A stretch of 64,000 nt of DNA from Sergeia podlipaevii (GCA_030849805.1 JASANZ010002243.1:1-64000), one strand, 5' to 3'. Numbered from the stretch's first letter, positions 49,073 through 59,191 are shown. Program-made: numbers and translations. The notes: a model not told the origin generated them from the letters alone.

Positions 49073-49810
49073 TTACACTTGGTACTTAGACTTTGGACGA
49101 GTGCGCCTGCCCTTCGTCTTGCCACCAGTGGACGTCTTGGCAGCGGTCACCAGTTGCGAAGACAGCCCCAAGTCTACGGTATCTCCCTTTTTGGTCTTGC
49201 TGCTCTTCAGCTCTGGCAGCATACCTACGCGGATCATCTTTGCGAAAGGCAAGTTGGCAACGGCAGCCAGCTTGTAGCGGCGGAAGCGGAACCGCTTGAG
49301 AATACGGTGCTTCTTCATGCGGAAGCGACGTGCCAGCCAGCGCGAAGAAGGGTAAGGGTAGTTGCGAGGGCCAAAAGTGACCTGACCGTAGAACTTCGCG
49401 GCCCAGCGGCAAGACAGCTGGTGAATCTTTTCACCATAAGAGGACGATGAGGCGCGGTCAATGAAGAGCTGCTGCTGGGCGGCACCAAACCACCCCTTAG
49501 TAGCTTCAGTGGTCGTGGGGTCGCACAACAGCATTAGGGGACGCATCGAGACGTCAGTGGAGGCGCACACACGCTGACGGAAGGACTTGATCTTGTAGTT
49601 GCTATTAAAACTGGTCGCAATGACGGGACTGCGATCAATGTAGTTGGTGCGCATCGGTGGTGGCAGGGCAGCATCACTCTTCGCCACAATAGGCCGGGGC
49701 CACTCACTGGCAGCCTCGACGAAAAGCTTCTGTGCAGGGCCAGTTGCTAGCATTTCCGGTGCTGAAACGCTAGTCACGATGCGGCCCAGAAAGCGAGGGC
49801 AGCAGCGCAT
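49073..49810 (-). CDS. mS38: Probable mitochondrial small-subunit ribosomal protein mS38
   Basis: A 245-aa protein with its ATG at 49810. The N-terminal ~20 residues (MRCCPRFLGRIVTSVSAPEM) look like a mitochondrial presequence. At about residues 157-195 there is a strongly basic stretch with MKKHRILKRFRFRRYKLA, which matches the short COX24/AURKAIP1 (mS38) signature of an M-K/N-K-H-K motif followed by dense Lys/Arg. In mS38 this helix threads into the rRNA of the mitoribosomal small subunit. The remaining N-terminal 150 residues and a Lys/Thr/Gly-rich tail are extensions. The overall pI is very basic. A different mitoribosomal protein is possible, since the diagnostic motif is short. Confidence 0.62.
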   Translation of the reverse strand: MRCCPRFLGRIVTSVSAPEMLATGPAQKLFVEAASEWPRPIVAKSDAALPPPMRTNYIDRSPVIATSFNSNYKIKSFRQRVCASTDVSMRPLMLLCDPTTTEATKGWFGAAQQQLFIDRASSSSYGEKIHQLSCRWAAKFYGQVTFGPRNYPYPSSRWLARRFRMKKHRILKRFRFRRYKLAAVANLPFAKMIRVGMLPELKSSKTKKGDTVDLGLSSQLVTAAKTSTGGKTKGRRTRPKSKYQV

Positions 49811-51264
49811 GGTTGGCTATATTTAAATGTATGTGTGTGCGTATGTATGTGTAAGCACCTTATGGACACAATTTTTTTTTTTCTTGTATGTAGCAAGTAC
49901 AAAAAAATGCAACAATAGTATGGAGAGAAAAGAAGGAGAAAAATAATACATAGTAGCTCTAACCGCTGTTCATGCATAGTCAGTATCAGACACGCACATA
50001 AACCGTTTGCAAAGACAACTGAAGCAGTCTCCCAATGGATGTAAGTTCTTATCATCCTCTTCAACCATTTTTTTTTTGTTTAACCCTAAAGAAAAAGGGA
50101 AACAGAAGAAGAAAAAATAAAGAATCAAGCAATGGTTTCAGTTTGCGTCACATGTTTCGTGTATCCTCTCTTGTAAGCGCAGAAACACTCAAACGCACAC
50201 AACCACCACAACAACAAAAGAAGAATTTTTGCTTGCCATCAAAACTGCTTCCATGCCCCAAACATAACAGCTCAGAGCCTCCAAAAAAAAAACTGAGTTC
50301 AGAAACCTTTCATTGCATATATTGTTTACTTCTTCTTCATGCTCTCTCTCCTTCTCCATTTTCGTATGTTCCCTCTATATTCTTCTCGCTTCATTTTTTC
50401 ATATTTTTCTTCTCAATTCCATATCGTTTCATTGTCGCTGCTGAAGTTGTTCTCACCACACATCAACTGACGAGGATATAAACTGGCTTTACGGTGCATC
50501 AAAAAAAGAAAAAGAAAAGAAAGGAAATTGGATCCTTGCTCATTAAGAACTCAATTGCCAAAATATAAGCACCACCGCCACAAGTACATACAAATGTGTT
50601 GGAAGGTATTCTAATAAAATTGTTCCTTCCTTCTCTTACATTCAGTTTGTGCTACAAACCTTCTCATCCTTCAATGTTGCTTGTAAAGTAGAAAGATACT
50701 CACACACACAAAAAAAAAAAGGAAAGAGGAAAAAAAGCAAGAGCTAAATGGAGAAAAGGAAAATACGTACGTGCCAAATGAGAGTATATATATAAGTACT
50801 GCTGCTAAACTCTATATTCATGTTATGCAACCGCAATATATGCGTATACCTGGTAGACATATGTCATACAAACGAAGCAGCATACACATTATGGAGGAAA
50901 AAAAAATATCCGAATTACATCCTGTTGACACAAATCAGCATATTTTTTTTAAAAATGAACAATCATACGAAAAAAAAACAGCATCTACTATCTATCACAA
51001 GAGCAACCCTCCTTCTCTTCTCTCTCCCTCTTCAAGCAAAATCATCTACGCATTACAGGCATTTGATTTAACCTCCTCCTCACTCTTCACTGCCGCGAGA
51101 GAACAACAATAACAGAAAGCAACAATAGGTATCACAATAATAATAGGAAAAAAAAAGAAATGACCAAAAAAATTTAAATAGCATCATAAAGAAAATAAAG
51201 GAAAGCACAAAGGAGAAGAGATCAGCTTCTCTTATTTTTCCTTTCTTTCCTTGTCGTTTATCGC
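49811..51264. other. AT-rich intergenic/UTR region
   Basis: A 1.45-kb gap. Plus-strand ORFs here are Phe/Ser/Lys-rich low-complexity readings of UTR sequence. No tRNA, snoRNA box pair or conserved ORF is recognised. Confidence 0.6.
49883..49943 (-). promoter_or_regulatory. Candidate trans-splice acceptor of the mS38-like gene
   Basis: A T/C tract on the minus strand (49922-49943), then an AG-free stretch ending in CAAG at 49883-49884. The predicted 5' UTR is about 72 bases. Confidence 0.45.
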
Positions 51265-52317
51265 TTACAGCACGCAGAGCACAGAGAAGATAGCAAGCAA
51301 AATCATCAGCACGCGAGTCCACCAGGTGCGACGGGCCTGCTCAGTCGCCAGCTGCTGCTTGAGCTGCTCCTCACGGCGCTTCTCAGCGGAGGGGTGCGTG
51401 TCATCGGCGAGGTGCTGGGCCTTGTTGGCAAGGTTCTCAGCCGAGGCAACACCCCAGTTCACCTGAGGGAAGTGCTCGCTTAGGTAATTGACGATGGGGT
51501 CAATGACTGGCTGGGCGGTGCGCACACACCACACAAGACCATATACACACCCAGCGAAGAGTAGGCGAGGCAGGTGCAAGACATGCTCCTCGATGTTCTT
51601 GATACCTTCACGCGCGGGTGGATTCAACCAGGCACGAAAAAGAAGGTAGCCCTGCACAATTAAAGACACCAACACCGCCCAGAGGTAGAAGTAGATACCC
51701 TTGTACAGCAGAGTCGCGATTTTGCTAATGCGCAGTTGGCGGTTAATAAAGCGAGGGTTTGAGCACTTGATCGCAAGCATGTCGCGGAACTGCTGCTCGG
51801 GGTCGTAGTTGCTGATGTCCTCCTCGGTGATCTCCACCCGTGGCGCCTTTGCAGCAGCGTCCGTCGTTTTGCCGGCAGCGGCGGTCGACTTCGCATCTGC
51901 ACCCACAGCTGCTGACTTGGCAGCTTCATCCGCCTTCTTCTTGGCCTCTGCGCGAGTTGCCTCGTCCTTCTTTCTGAGCTGCCACTTGCGGCGCTCCTCG
52001 GAGACGAAGGACTGGAGCTTCTTGCTAGCCTTGTAGTGCATCGGGTAGCCATCCTCTAACACGTTGACAGCGGTGGTGTCGGAGCTGAGGAACGCGGTGG
52101 AGGTGGAGCCAGGTGCGCCAAGCGTAACCGCGGTCCATCCACCGAACCGTTGCTTGCGGTATGAAGGATAGAGGATAATGTTGCCAGCATAATCGAGGCC
52201 AAGGAGGCAGGGACCGATGCGGTAGCGCGTGAGGCTCCAAAAGTGCCCCTCCATCATGTGATTCATGTCAACCTTCTTTCTGAAGAGGCTCCTAAGAATT
52301 GGGCTTGGAGCGTACAT
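51265..52317 (-). CDS. Membrane protein with three or more C-terminal spans; weak NDUFA12-like N terminus
   Basis: A 350-aa protein starting at the ATG at 52317 (MYAPSPILRSLF); upstream in-frame codons read through a poly-Lys UTR and are not included. The N-terminal ~90 residues contain RIGPCLLGLDYAGNIILYPS and a nearby RKQRFGGW, which loosely recall the R-x-G-x-L-x-G-x-D-x-x-G-N motif of complex I subunit NDUFA12. Then follows an Ala/Lys-rich charged coiled coil (about 105-165) and hydrophobic segments at about 215-240, 260-285 and 330-350, the last at the extreme C terminus as in tail-anchored proteins. A mitochondrial or ER membrane location is possible. The NDUFA12 likeness is weak and the membrane spans are not part of that family. 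Confidence 0.7.
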   Translation of the reverse strand: MYAPSPILRSLFRKKVDMNHMMEGHFWSLTRYRIGPCLLGLDYAGNIILYPSYRKQRFGGWTAVTLGAPGSTSTAFLSSDTTAVNVLEDGYPMHYKASKKLQSFVSEERRKWQLRKKDEATRAEAKKKADEAAKSAAVGADAKSTAAAGKTTDAAAKAPRVEITEEDISNYDPEQQFRDMLAIKCSNPRFINRQLRISKIATLLYKGIYFYLWAVLVSLIVQGYLLFRAWLNPPAREGIKNIEEHVLHLPRLLFAGCVYGLVWCVRTAQPVIDPIVNYLSEHFPQVNWGVASAENLANKAQHLADDTHPSAEKRREEQLKQQLATEQARRTWWTRVLMILLAIFSVLCVL

Positions 52318-52332
52318 ATTCTTCTTTCCTTT

Positions 52333-52352
52333 CTGCAAAGTAGAGACAGTAC
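52333..52352 (-). promoter_or_regulatory. Candidate trans-splice acceptor of the gene at 51265-52317
   Basis: The minus strand reads CTGTCTCTACTTTGCAG, with AG at 52333-52334. The predicted 5' UTR is about 16 bases. Confidence 0.45.
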
Positions 52353-52402
52353 TAAAGGAGGGTTTATTTACTATACGTTCTTTGCGACTTCCCGGCCACA
52401 AC

Positions 52403-52430
52403 CTCTTTTTCTTTTTCTTTTTCTTTTTCA
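52403..52430. repeat. (CTTTTT)n minisatellite-like repeat
   Basis: About four hexamer units on the plus strand, just upstream of the gene at 51265-52317. On the coding strand it is purine-rich and reads as Lys codons. Confidence 0.9.
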
Positions 52431-53222
52431 ATGAATTTATAAAGTATTGTATTATGAATAATGACCTAGCAAGGAAGCAATATGTATGTGTGAAGGAACG
52501 AAAAGTGTATATGCTTTTATATGTAGCGATGTGCACAGGGAAGGAAAGCGGAGATAATAGCGTCAAGTGCTCTTTGCTATTCTACTTTCAAAAAACACGT
52601 GTACAATGATAGAAAGGAAGAAAGAAAAAGAAGATTAAAAAAAAAAGAAAGATAGTGGAAAAACAGAGGAAAAGAAGGACTAAAATACTCTATCCCTTGC
52701 ATTCTGGCTGTGTCTGTCTTTTGAGATATAGCATCACACAAAACCAGCGGGTATCGAGGCAGCTAGCATCCACCACACAGTTACTCGGACTACAAGACAG
52801 TGAACACACGCTATGCTCGACTTGTTGTTGTAGTCACAAAGACAACATAATAATGGTATGCCCCGCATCTTGACAAAAAAATATCTCATACATATTTGTT
52901 TGATTAAAAAAAAAATAGAAGAAAGGAATATTACAGTGTGCTAAAATAGTCATTTGGGGGGGGGGGAGTGCGTCTGTGGGCCATACCAAACTTCTTTCAT
53001 AAGCGCGCGCTGATGTGCTGCTCCCCCATTGAGAAAAACAAAGAAGAGCAGTTCACCCCCCTTCCCACTATCTCCATCACAGATTTTTTTTTCGTTTCTC
53101 TGATAACTGCCATAAAGCCTGCCTCCACTGTTCTTCTCTGTCTCTCCTTTCCTTTTTCTTCTTGTTCTTATTGTTGTTGTTAAGCGTGCTGCCTCTTTTA
53201 ATTCGTCTTTATGTGTCTTTCT

Positions 53223-53243
53223 TATATATATATATATATATAT
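53223..53243. repeat. (TA)n microsatellite
   Basis: A 21-bp alternating A/T run in the 3' flank of the UTP5-like gene. Confidence 0.9.
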
Positions 53244-53588
53244 AAAGAATCAGTTACTTACGCGTGGTAGATGTACCCTCATAGCTTCCTTCCCATTGTC
53301 ACTTACTACAAACACAAAACAAGATAATATCTTTCATCCAAAAAAAAAAAAAACCACAAGAGAGTAGTATCAACTACGATTCCCCCCCCCTCCACAGCAG
53401 ACCGCTTCATATCCAATATGAACAGAGTACCTTTGCGTATATGTGTGCTTTTTTCCCCCTCTTGTACATGCAACAGTGGGTGGAGGTAACGCTTATATAA
53501 GTAGGGAGGAATACCGCGGGACTGAAGAAAAGAAGGCTTTCTTTCCTCCCTTTCTGCCCTCACTATTCTAGACTGCTCCGCTATTGCT

Positions 53589-56500
53589 TCAGTCGGTGCG
53601 GACGCGCTTGGACTTGCGGCGTTCGATGCGGTCATCTTCGTCCTCGTTCTCAGCGAGCAGGTCTTGCATGTCTTCTCCCATGCCATCGTCGTCCTCATCA
53701 TCTCCATCGCCTCCATTGAAGTTTTCATCGTCGTCGTCATCGTTGCCGCCTCGGCCATGACCTTGGCCACCCGCAATGCTATCCCCGTCATCTTCCTCGT
53801 CGTCATCATCGCTAGACTCCTCGTCACTGCCGTCCTCCTCACCGCTAAAGTCAAGTACGTCGGAGTGGACCTCGTCGTCACTGCCCTCCGAGAACTCAGC
53901 GTCGCTGCTGTCAAGATGAGCGTCTCCGTCCTCCTCGCTGCCGTCAAGGGCGGCGTCATCTGCCAAAAGTTCTTCGGTCTCACGGCGAGCCTTCTTCTTG
54001 CTCTTGCCAGAGCCGTCCCCAGCGTCACTCTCCTCTTCGCTGTCTTCCAGCTGATCACCCTCGCCCTCCTCACTTGCGTCGTCTTCGTCCTCCTCGCTGT
54101 CGCTGTCGTTGAGGTTCATCTGCTCAAGTGCATCGAAGTCAACGTCAGCGCCGTTCTGCGCCGCCTGCTCCACCATCATCTCATCCATCATGTCGCTCTC
54201 GTTGTCATCGTCGTCCACCTCACCGTTGGTCCTCTTGGCCATCTGCTTGGCGCGACGAAGAAGCGCACGGTCGCTCGTTGCGAGTCTGTGGTGCTTGGTC
54301 TCAATGGCAAGCTTGCTCTTCACGCGTATCACGTGTGGTCCAGCGCGTGTGCGGCACTCGGTAAACATGGCTGGGAAGAGAATATCATCCTGCAGAACAC
54401 CAAAGTCAGCCTTGCCAGACACCGTGGCTGGGGTACGGCCCGCCTCCATGTTCGAGCTGAGAACCTTGCGTCGACGGTTCACAAAGCTGTTTTTCTCTGA
54501 GGGACGAACTGCGCTAAAGATGGACATGCGGCCGTAGAGAGCGGCCAGTTTGTCATACTGACTGCAGAGGTTGCGGTACTGATGAAGAACAGGGGCAATA
54601 AAGTCCTTGGGCGGTGAGGCGTCTTCGCCCATGATGGCCGCCACATCTGCCTTCGCAGCGGCTTCTTCTTCTTCTCCTCCAGCCACCTTCTGTGCCGCTT
54701 CCTTCTTCGCATCAGCCTCGCGCTGTGCGGCGTACATCTCCATGCCGCGGTACTGCACGATCGCATCAAACCACTCAAGCAGTGGGGAGCGGCACGAGAT
54801 CGCCGTCACGCCTCCGCCAACCACCGCGGCGGCATTGCTGTGCATGCCATTGGTATGCTTGGCGCTACTGATGCCCAGTCGCTCAGACAGCACCTGCATG
54901 AGCTGCATGCAGTATGGGAGCTGCAGGGACAGAATAGTGGCACGCATGTTCTCCTTGGAGCGATCTACCAGCGCGAGGAGCTCCATGACGGTGGAGATGT
55001 CATTGGCATGAAGAGCTTGATAGAGCGGAACCGTCGCGAGCGCGGTAGAGTGCGAGAACTGCGTCGCAGTCTTCCCCATTTCATCCTGCTCATCCTCACC
55101 GTCGATACCAGCACTGACACCTGCCGCCACTGCCGATGAAGCGGCCATGGCATCTTGCTCCAGCTTTCGCAGGCGTTGCTCAAGCGTCAGCTGCTTCACT
55201 GGGAGGTCCTTCATGGATGCGGCATGGTACGTACGCGCTGCTGCAAAGGATTCGGTGGGGGTTACGAGAGCCCGCGCAGCTACCGTCCGCTGATGAGTTG
55301 CCCAGACGGTGTCCATGGCACTGAAAGCCGTTGCCGCTCCATCCGTCGTCTTCTGCTCTCCTGCAGCCATGACCGTGCGCTGGCGCTCCAGTTCCTCTTG
55401 GTAAGCGGAAGACAGCGGGACCTCGAGTACGTTGAAGGCGTTATCCTTCTGACTGCTAGTGTTGCTGGTGAAGCCGAGAGACAGAAGCGCCGCCGCAGCC
55501 CTTCGCTGTTGCTTGGTGCGAGTCTGACCCACCTCCATCACCTCTGCGATGGTCACGGCCTCAAAGTGGGGCAGCGCAAAGCGACCGCGCAGCAGTTGAA
55601 CGGAGAGGAACTCTACACTGCCAGCGCTGGATGATGCAGGCAAAATAGCAGCGTACAAGATGCGTCCGACAGGAGAGGCGGAGATAAGGGCCATCGTGGG
55701 GGCTTGCGGCACCAGCTCGGCAACACGGGGAACAAAAACGTCACCGAGGTCCCAGAGCAGCACAGCACCGGTGAAGGTGGTAGCCATCACGTACGCACCG
55801 CCACTACGCATGCGCGCAGCATCCGTGGTCTTGATCCCCCCCTCTTCAGTATTGCCAGCGTCGCCCTCAAATACGGAGAGGTTGGCAATACGCTGACCAC
55901 AGATCAGCGTGCGGCGGCACCGAGAGACGCTTGCAGCGGCGGCAGCCTCGGTGCGTGCTCCGGTTGAACGAATATCCCAGACGTGAATGACGCCCTCCTG
56001 CGCGTTGGAGGTCACTGCCGGGATTGCGGAAGATGACGAGGCCGCGCCAGTCGTGGTGACACCCTCAGAGGCGGCACCGGCTCTCTTGCTGACCCAGAGG
56101 AAATCGACAGAAGACCCCTGCGAGGCAAATGTGACCTCCTTCTCCATGCGGCAGTGTGCATCTTTGCCTTCGCTGGCACTGACACCACGGCGACTGCTGG
56201 TAGCGGCGATGGTGGCTGCTGCAGTCGCTGAGGAGGCGCGGTGAAGCCTTGCGATGTATACGGCGTTCGTCGGTCCTGCAACCATGACGCGAAAGGAAAG
56301 GATCGTACCGACGTCGTCCGTGGTGCTTGCCTTGGTACTGTAACCAGCACCAGCAGCATCCATTGCCACGGCTGCGATGGCACTTGCATCGGGCTGCACA
56401 CGGCAAGACATGCGCACCCCCATCGCTGTGCGTTCCACATCCAATACGTACACAACGCTGTTCGCCGCCAGGCAGAACAGGAAAGAACCACAGAATGTCA

Positions 56501-56867
56501 TGGCGATGATGGCGTGCTGAGTCTCAGAGACGGCGATGTGACCCACTGCCTCATCCCGAGTAACGGAGTGAAGAAGCACTGTACCGTTGCTTAGGCCTAC
56601 TGCTGCGTAATGGCAGTCCAGCGCATCATCGTCTAACGTGGCACTTGACTTCTTCTTGCGGATGGTGGAGGTGCCAGAGACAGCGCCAAGGGCAACCGAG
56701 GTGAGACTGAGTGCCGCAAGCGAAGTGCGACTGCGAGTGGGGAGATCTACAACGCAGACAAGTCCAGACGTTGCCGTGTCAAACACACGCGCGCTCGGGA
56801 AGTCTGTGCCCACGATGAAATGACGGCCAGCGGAGGCGCAGCGCAGCAGCAGCGTGCGTTCCGTCAT
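53589..56867 (-). CDS. UTP5: UTP5/WDR43-like small-subunit processome protein
   Basis: A 1092-aa protein starting at the ATG at 56867 (MTERTLLLRCAS); the longer frame begins only with TTG. The N-terminal ~550 residues form a divergent WD40 propeller (e.g. GTDFPSARVFD, GVIHVWDIR, TGAVLLWDLG). At about 560 comes LEQRLRKLEQD and then a helical UTP12-type domain with TVPLYQALHANDISTVMELL and AILSLQLPYCMQLMQVLSERL-like helices, ending near 755 in a K-L-A-A-L-Y-G-R motif that parallels the K-L-x-x-L-x-G-K end of WDR43. The last ~215 residues are extremely acidic (Asp/Glu/Ser) with a final basic RRKSKRVR. This order (propeller, UTP12 domain, acidic tail) fits UTP5, a t-UTP/UTP-A component of the nucleolar 90S pre-ribosome. 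Other UTP12-domain proteins (UTP4, 12 or 13) are less likely. Confidence 0.78.
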   Translation of the reverse strand: MTERTLLLRCASAGRHFIVGTDFPSARVFDTATSGLVCVVDLPTRSRTSLAALSLTSVALGAVSGTSTIRKKKSSATLDDDALDCHYAAVGLSNGTVLLHSVTRDEAVGHIAVSETQHAIIAMTFCGSFLFCLAANSVVYVLDVERTAMGVRMSCRVQPDASAIAAVAMDAAGAGYSTKASTTDDVGTILSFRVMVAGPTNAVYIARLHRASSATAAATIAATSSRRGVSASEGKDAHCRMEKEVTFASQGSSVDFLWVSKRAGAASEGVTTTGAASSSSAIPAVTSNAQEGVIHVWDIRSTGARTEAAAAASVSRCRRTLICGQRIANLSVFEGDAGNTEEGGIKTTDAARMRSGGAYVMATTFTGAVLLWDLGDVFVPRVAELVPQAPTMALISASPVGRILYAAILPASSSAGSVEFLSVQLLRGRFALPHFEAVTIAEVMEVGQTRTKQQRRAAAALLSLGFTSNTSSQKDNAFNVLEVPLSSAYQEELERQRTVMAAGEQKTTDGAATAFSAMDTVWATHQRTVAARALVTPTESFAAARTYHAASMKDLPVKQLTLEQRLRKLEQDAMAASSAVAAGVSAGIDGEDEQDEMGKTATQFSHSTALATVPLYQALHANDISTVMELLALVDRSKENMRATILSLQLPYCMQLMQVLSERLGISSAKHTNGMHSNAAAVVGGGVTAISCRSPLLEWFDAIVQYRGMEMYAAQREADAKKEAAQKVAGGEEEEAAAKADVAAIMGEDASPPKDFIAPVLHQYRNLCSQYDKLAALYGRMSIFSAVRPSEKNSFVNRRRKVLSSNMEAGRTPATVSGKADFGVLQDDILFPAMFTECRTRAGPHVIRVKSKLAIETKHHRLATSDRALLRRAKQMAKRTNGEVDDDDNESDMMDEMMVEQAAQNGADVDFDALEQMNLNDSDSEEDEDDASEEGEGDQLEDSEEESDAGDGSGKSKKKARRETEELLADDAALDGSEEDGDAHLDSSDAEFSEGSDDEVHSDVLDFSGEEDGSDEESSDDDDEEDDGDSIAGGQGHGRGGNDDDDDENFNGGDGDDEDDDGMGEDMQDLLAENEDEDDRIERRKSKRVRTD

Positions 56868-57553
56868 GGGAAGGCTAGATCGAATAAACAAAGAAATATA
56901 TATATATATTTGTAGACTGACTTATCTTTTTCTTTTTCCTGGCGGTATCTATTTATTCGGGTGCGTATATTATTTAGCGCTATATATTTATGTGTTTAAC
57001 CACTATTTTTTCAAAAGTACTGTAAGAAAAGAAAAACAAGAAAAGAAAAGAAAATCAAAGCAGAAAAAACGATAAAACCAAATGGGTCAATACTCTATTG
57101 ATGCAATGGGAAATGAATGTTTCTACGTCTATTCCCATCCAGAGACCAGCGCATAAATTGCTTTTCTGTAGACACATCATTGATGATAAAATGGATGGAG
57201 ATAATTTTTGCCTGCTGCTACACGCTTTGCTTTATGCGTTATGGTTAGGGATGTGCTCTTGAAGAGGGTACCAAAGTGGACGTCTTCCATAGTTTACTTG
57301 CGATAAAAAAACAACAACGACAACAATAAAAAGTCAAGGCGGAGGAGAACGAGAGGGGATTGATCTTATATATATATATGCGTTTTTGATGGGCCACATA
57401 CGTAGTTTGTGTGCCACGAACCACCTACAACTTTCTTGTCCCTTGCGGCCTTTCTCTCTCCCCCTCTCTAGCTGGCTATCACTGAACCTGCGGAATACAA
57501 AAGATAAGAAGAGGAAGAGGAGGAAAGATAAAAATAAAGCTGCTCTATGCCAT
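56868..57553. other. Intergenic/UTR region
   Basis: A 686-bp gap. It holds a short (TA)n near 56896-56908, the acceptor tract above, and a more balanced-composition stretch at about 57080-57290 with no recognised RNA or ORF. Confidence 0.6.
57020..57060 (-). promoter_or_regulatory. Strong candidate trans-splice acceptor of the UTP5-like gene
   Basis: The minus strand has a long T/C tract (57024-57060) that ends in TTTTCTTACAG, AG at 57020-57021: a textbook polypyrimidine plus AG. The predicted 5' UTR is about 153 bases. Confidence 0.6.
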
Positions 57554-59191
57554 CTAGAGCAGAAGCCCAAACTCTCGCAGCATCACAACTGAAGGATTGA
57601 CAAAACTCATGTCATACCAGTAGTTCACAGCTGCAATCAGCGGAAGAGGCGGGGTCTGTCCCTTGGATTTGGCAAACGCGCGAGCTCTAATATCAACCTC
57701 ATCTGCGTGCTGGGCCACGCGATGCAGCCACATGGCGGGCAGGTAGAGAGTTTCCCCGGGTTTCACATAGGCCACAAGCGGATGCAGCGCCTTCAACTGC
57801 TTCTTTTTGATCTCCGCCCCTACCTCCTCCGCAGTCAAAGGTCCACCAGAGGCTCCTAGACCAATATGTGGCTTGCGTGATTCGTTGTCCGAGATAGAAG
57901 CGTTGAGAGTGTCCAGCACTGCCTGTTCCCCTCCAGGGGCGTCGAGCATGGCACCAGTGACGTCGAAGTCCATCCAAGGCACCAACGTGCCGTCTTTAGC
58001 TGGGTAAGGTGCGAACTCGAAACTCAAAGAGTCGTGGTCGCTACGAGATTCATCTACAACAAATCCGGCAGACGGGATTTCAGGCTTCGGCACAAACACA
58101 CCTTCCCACGGCGGAATGAGCAGAAATTCCTTCACTCCACGTACCACTGGATACAGATTTTCTACCCAGTCCTGGTGCATCGACGACACCGACGCAGGCA
58201 CGCCAAACCACACGTTAGCGGCCTCTGTGTTCTCCCCAAAGACACGTTTGCCAAAGTCCTCCACGTTGGTGCGAAGGTCAGCGTGCAGGTGCTTGTATTC
58301 AGTGTTGAGGCAGTTATTCTGAAGCTGTGCGTACGCAATGGTTGCTGTAGATTCCTTCAGCATACGCATGTCAATATGCGTTGTGTGCGGTGGCGAAGAA
58401 ACAGGGCTCTTGGCGAGGAGCGTGTAGAGCTCTGGAAGCGTCACCTTGAGCTCTGCGGCGTACATGAATAATTTTTCCATGCGGAGCGAGCAAACTGTTG
58501 CTGCTGTCGACGCCGTCACATCTCCAGGTGTGAGAAGGGGATGGTTCTTTAGTAGGACCGCATCCTTCACAGCTTCCGTGCCAGTAAAGACACTTTCACG
58601 CATATCCTCTGGAACATCTGCGGTGTCATACAACGCGTACGTGACAGCGTCGGCACGTCCATTAGGAGTGAGCGCAACAGTCACCTTCTTCGGTCCACGC
58701 AGCTTCGGTAGCTTCTCTGCACCAGTATCCAGTTCAGCCTCCTCTCGTTTTTGCTTCTCGCATGCAGCACGAATCTCCTTTTCCTTCTCCTCACTCTCAG
58801 CAGCATCGTCCTCCTCTTCGTCGTCTTCTTCCTCGTCTGTGCTAGCTTCTTCCTCAGAGGGCAGGTGATGATCAAGGTCGAACAGGTACTGATCGTTGCG
58901 CCACTTCTCCAATGCTGGCCAGTCATCAATAGCATTCAGGATAATGCACGGTCGTGAGTGGAACACGTACTCACGCATGAATTCTTGCTCGGTCACGGTG
59001 CGGACACTGTCCCCCAGGTCCTCCTTGAAGCTACACCCCACGCTGAGGCCCACGACGCGGATGCGTTCGATTCCAAACTGTTGAAGAGACTTGGCAGTGT
59101 TTGCAAAGGCCTCGATAAGACTTTCTGGCCGGCGTAAAGTGCCGTCGTTATCGGCGCTACTGCTACCACTACCATCTGTACCACTTGGCAT
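57554..59191 (-). CDS. JMJD7: JMJD7-like JmjC-domain (2-oxoglutarate oxygenase) protein
   Basis: A 545-aa protein starting at the ATG at 59191 (MPSGTDGSGSSS); the frame extends only to a TTG. A cupin/JmjC fold is visible. The front part has YVFHSRPCIILNAIDDWPAL (about 75-95). The iron-binding H-x-D is in SMHQDWVENLY (His339, Asp341), with VVRG-x-K-E-F-L-L-I-P-P following, and the distal iron ligand is in LYLPAMWLHRV (His490). VNYWYDM near 523-529 matches the V-N-F-W-Y-D-M of JMJD7. An acidic insertion (about 110-140) and a second insert (about 380-470) make it longer than the ~316-aa human protein. Human JMJD7 hydroxylates lysines of the DRG GTPases; the same role here is an inference. Confidence 0.83.
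   Translation of the reverse strand: MPSGTDGSGSSSADNDGTLRRPESLIEAFANTAKSLQQFGIERIRVVGLSVGCSFKEDLGDSVRTVTEQEFMREYVFHSRPCIILNAIDDWPALEKWRNDQYLFDLDHHLPSEEEASTDEEEDDEEEDDAAESEEKEKEIRAACEKQKREEAELDTGAEKLPKLRGPKKVTVALTPNGRADAVTYALYDTADVPEDMRESVFTGTEAVKDAVLLKNHPLLTPGDVTASTAATVCSLRMEKLFMYAAELKVTLPELYTLLAKSPVSSPPHTTHIDMRMLKESTATIAYAQLQNNCLNTEYKHLHADLRTNVEDFGKRVFGENTEAANVWFGVPASVSSMHQDWVENLYPVVRGVKEFLLIPPWEGVFVPKPEIPSAGFVVDESRSDHDSLSFEFAPYPAKDGTLVPWMDFDVTGAMLDAPGGEQAVLDTLNASISDNESRKPHIGLGASGGPLTAEEVGAEIKKKQLKALHPLVAYVKPGETLYLPAMWLHRVAQHADEVDIRARAFAKSKGQTPPLPLIAAVNYWYDMSFVNPSVVMLREFGLLL

Larger units (their letters stand above)
52318..53588. other. Intergenic/UTR region
   Basis: A 1.27-kb gap with (CTTTTT)n at 52403-52430, a G-run at 52957-52966, (TA)n at 53223-53243 and A-runs near 53339-53352. 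No RNA gene is recognised. Confidence 0.65.

Noticed and set aside
50035..50481. 148-codon plus-strand ORF in an intergenic gap
   Set aside because: It is Phe/Ser/Lys-rich low-complexity sequence, on the opposite strand to every gene, with no domain; best explained as UTR.
53664..54500. 278-codon plus-strand ORF rich in Val/Leu/Ile
   Set aside because: It is the antisense reading of the Asp/Glu codons in the UTP5-like acidic tail, which automatically gives a hydrophobic, stop-poor frame.
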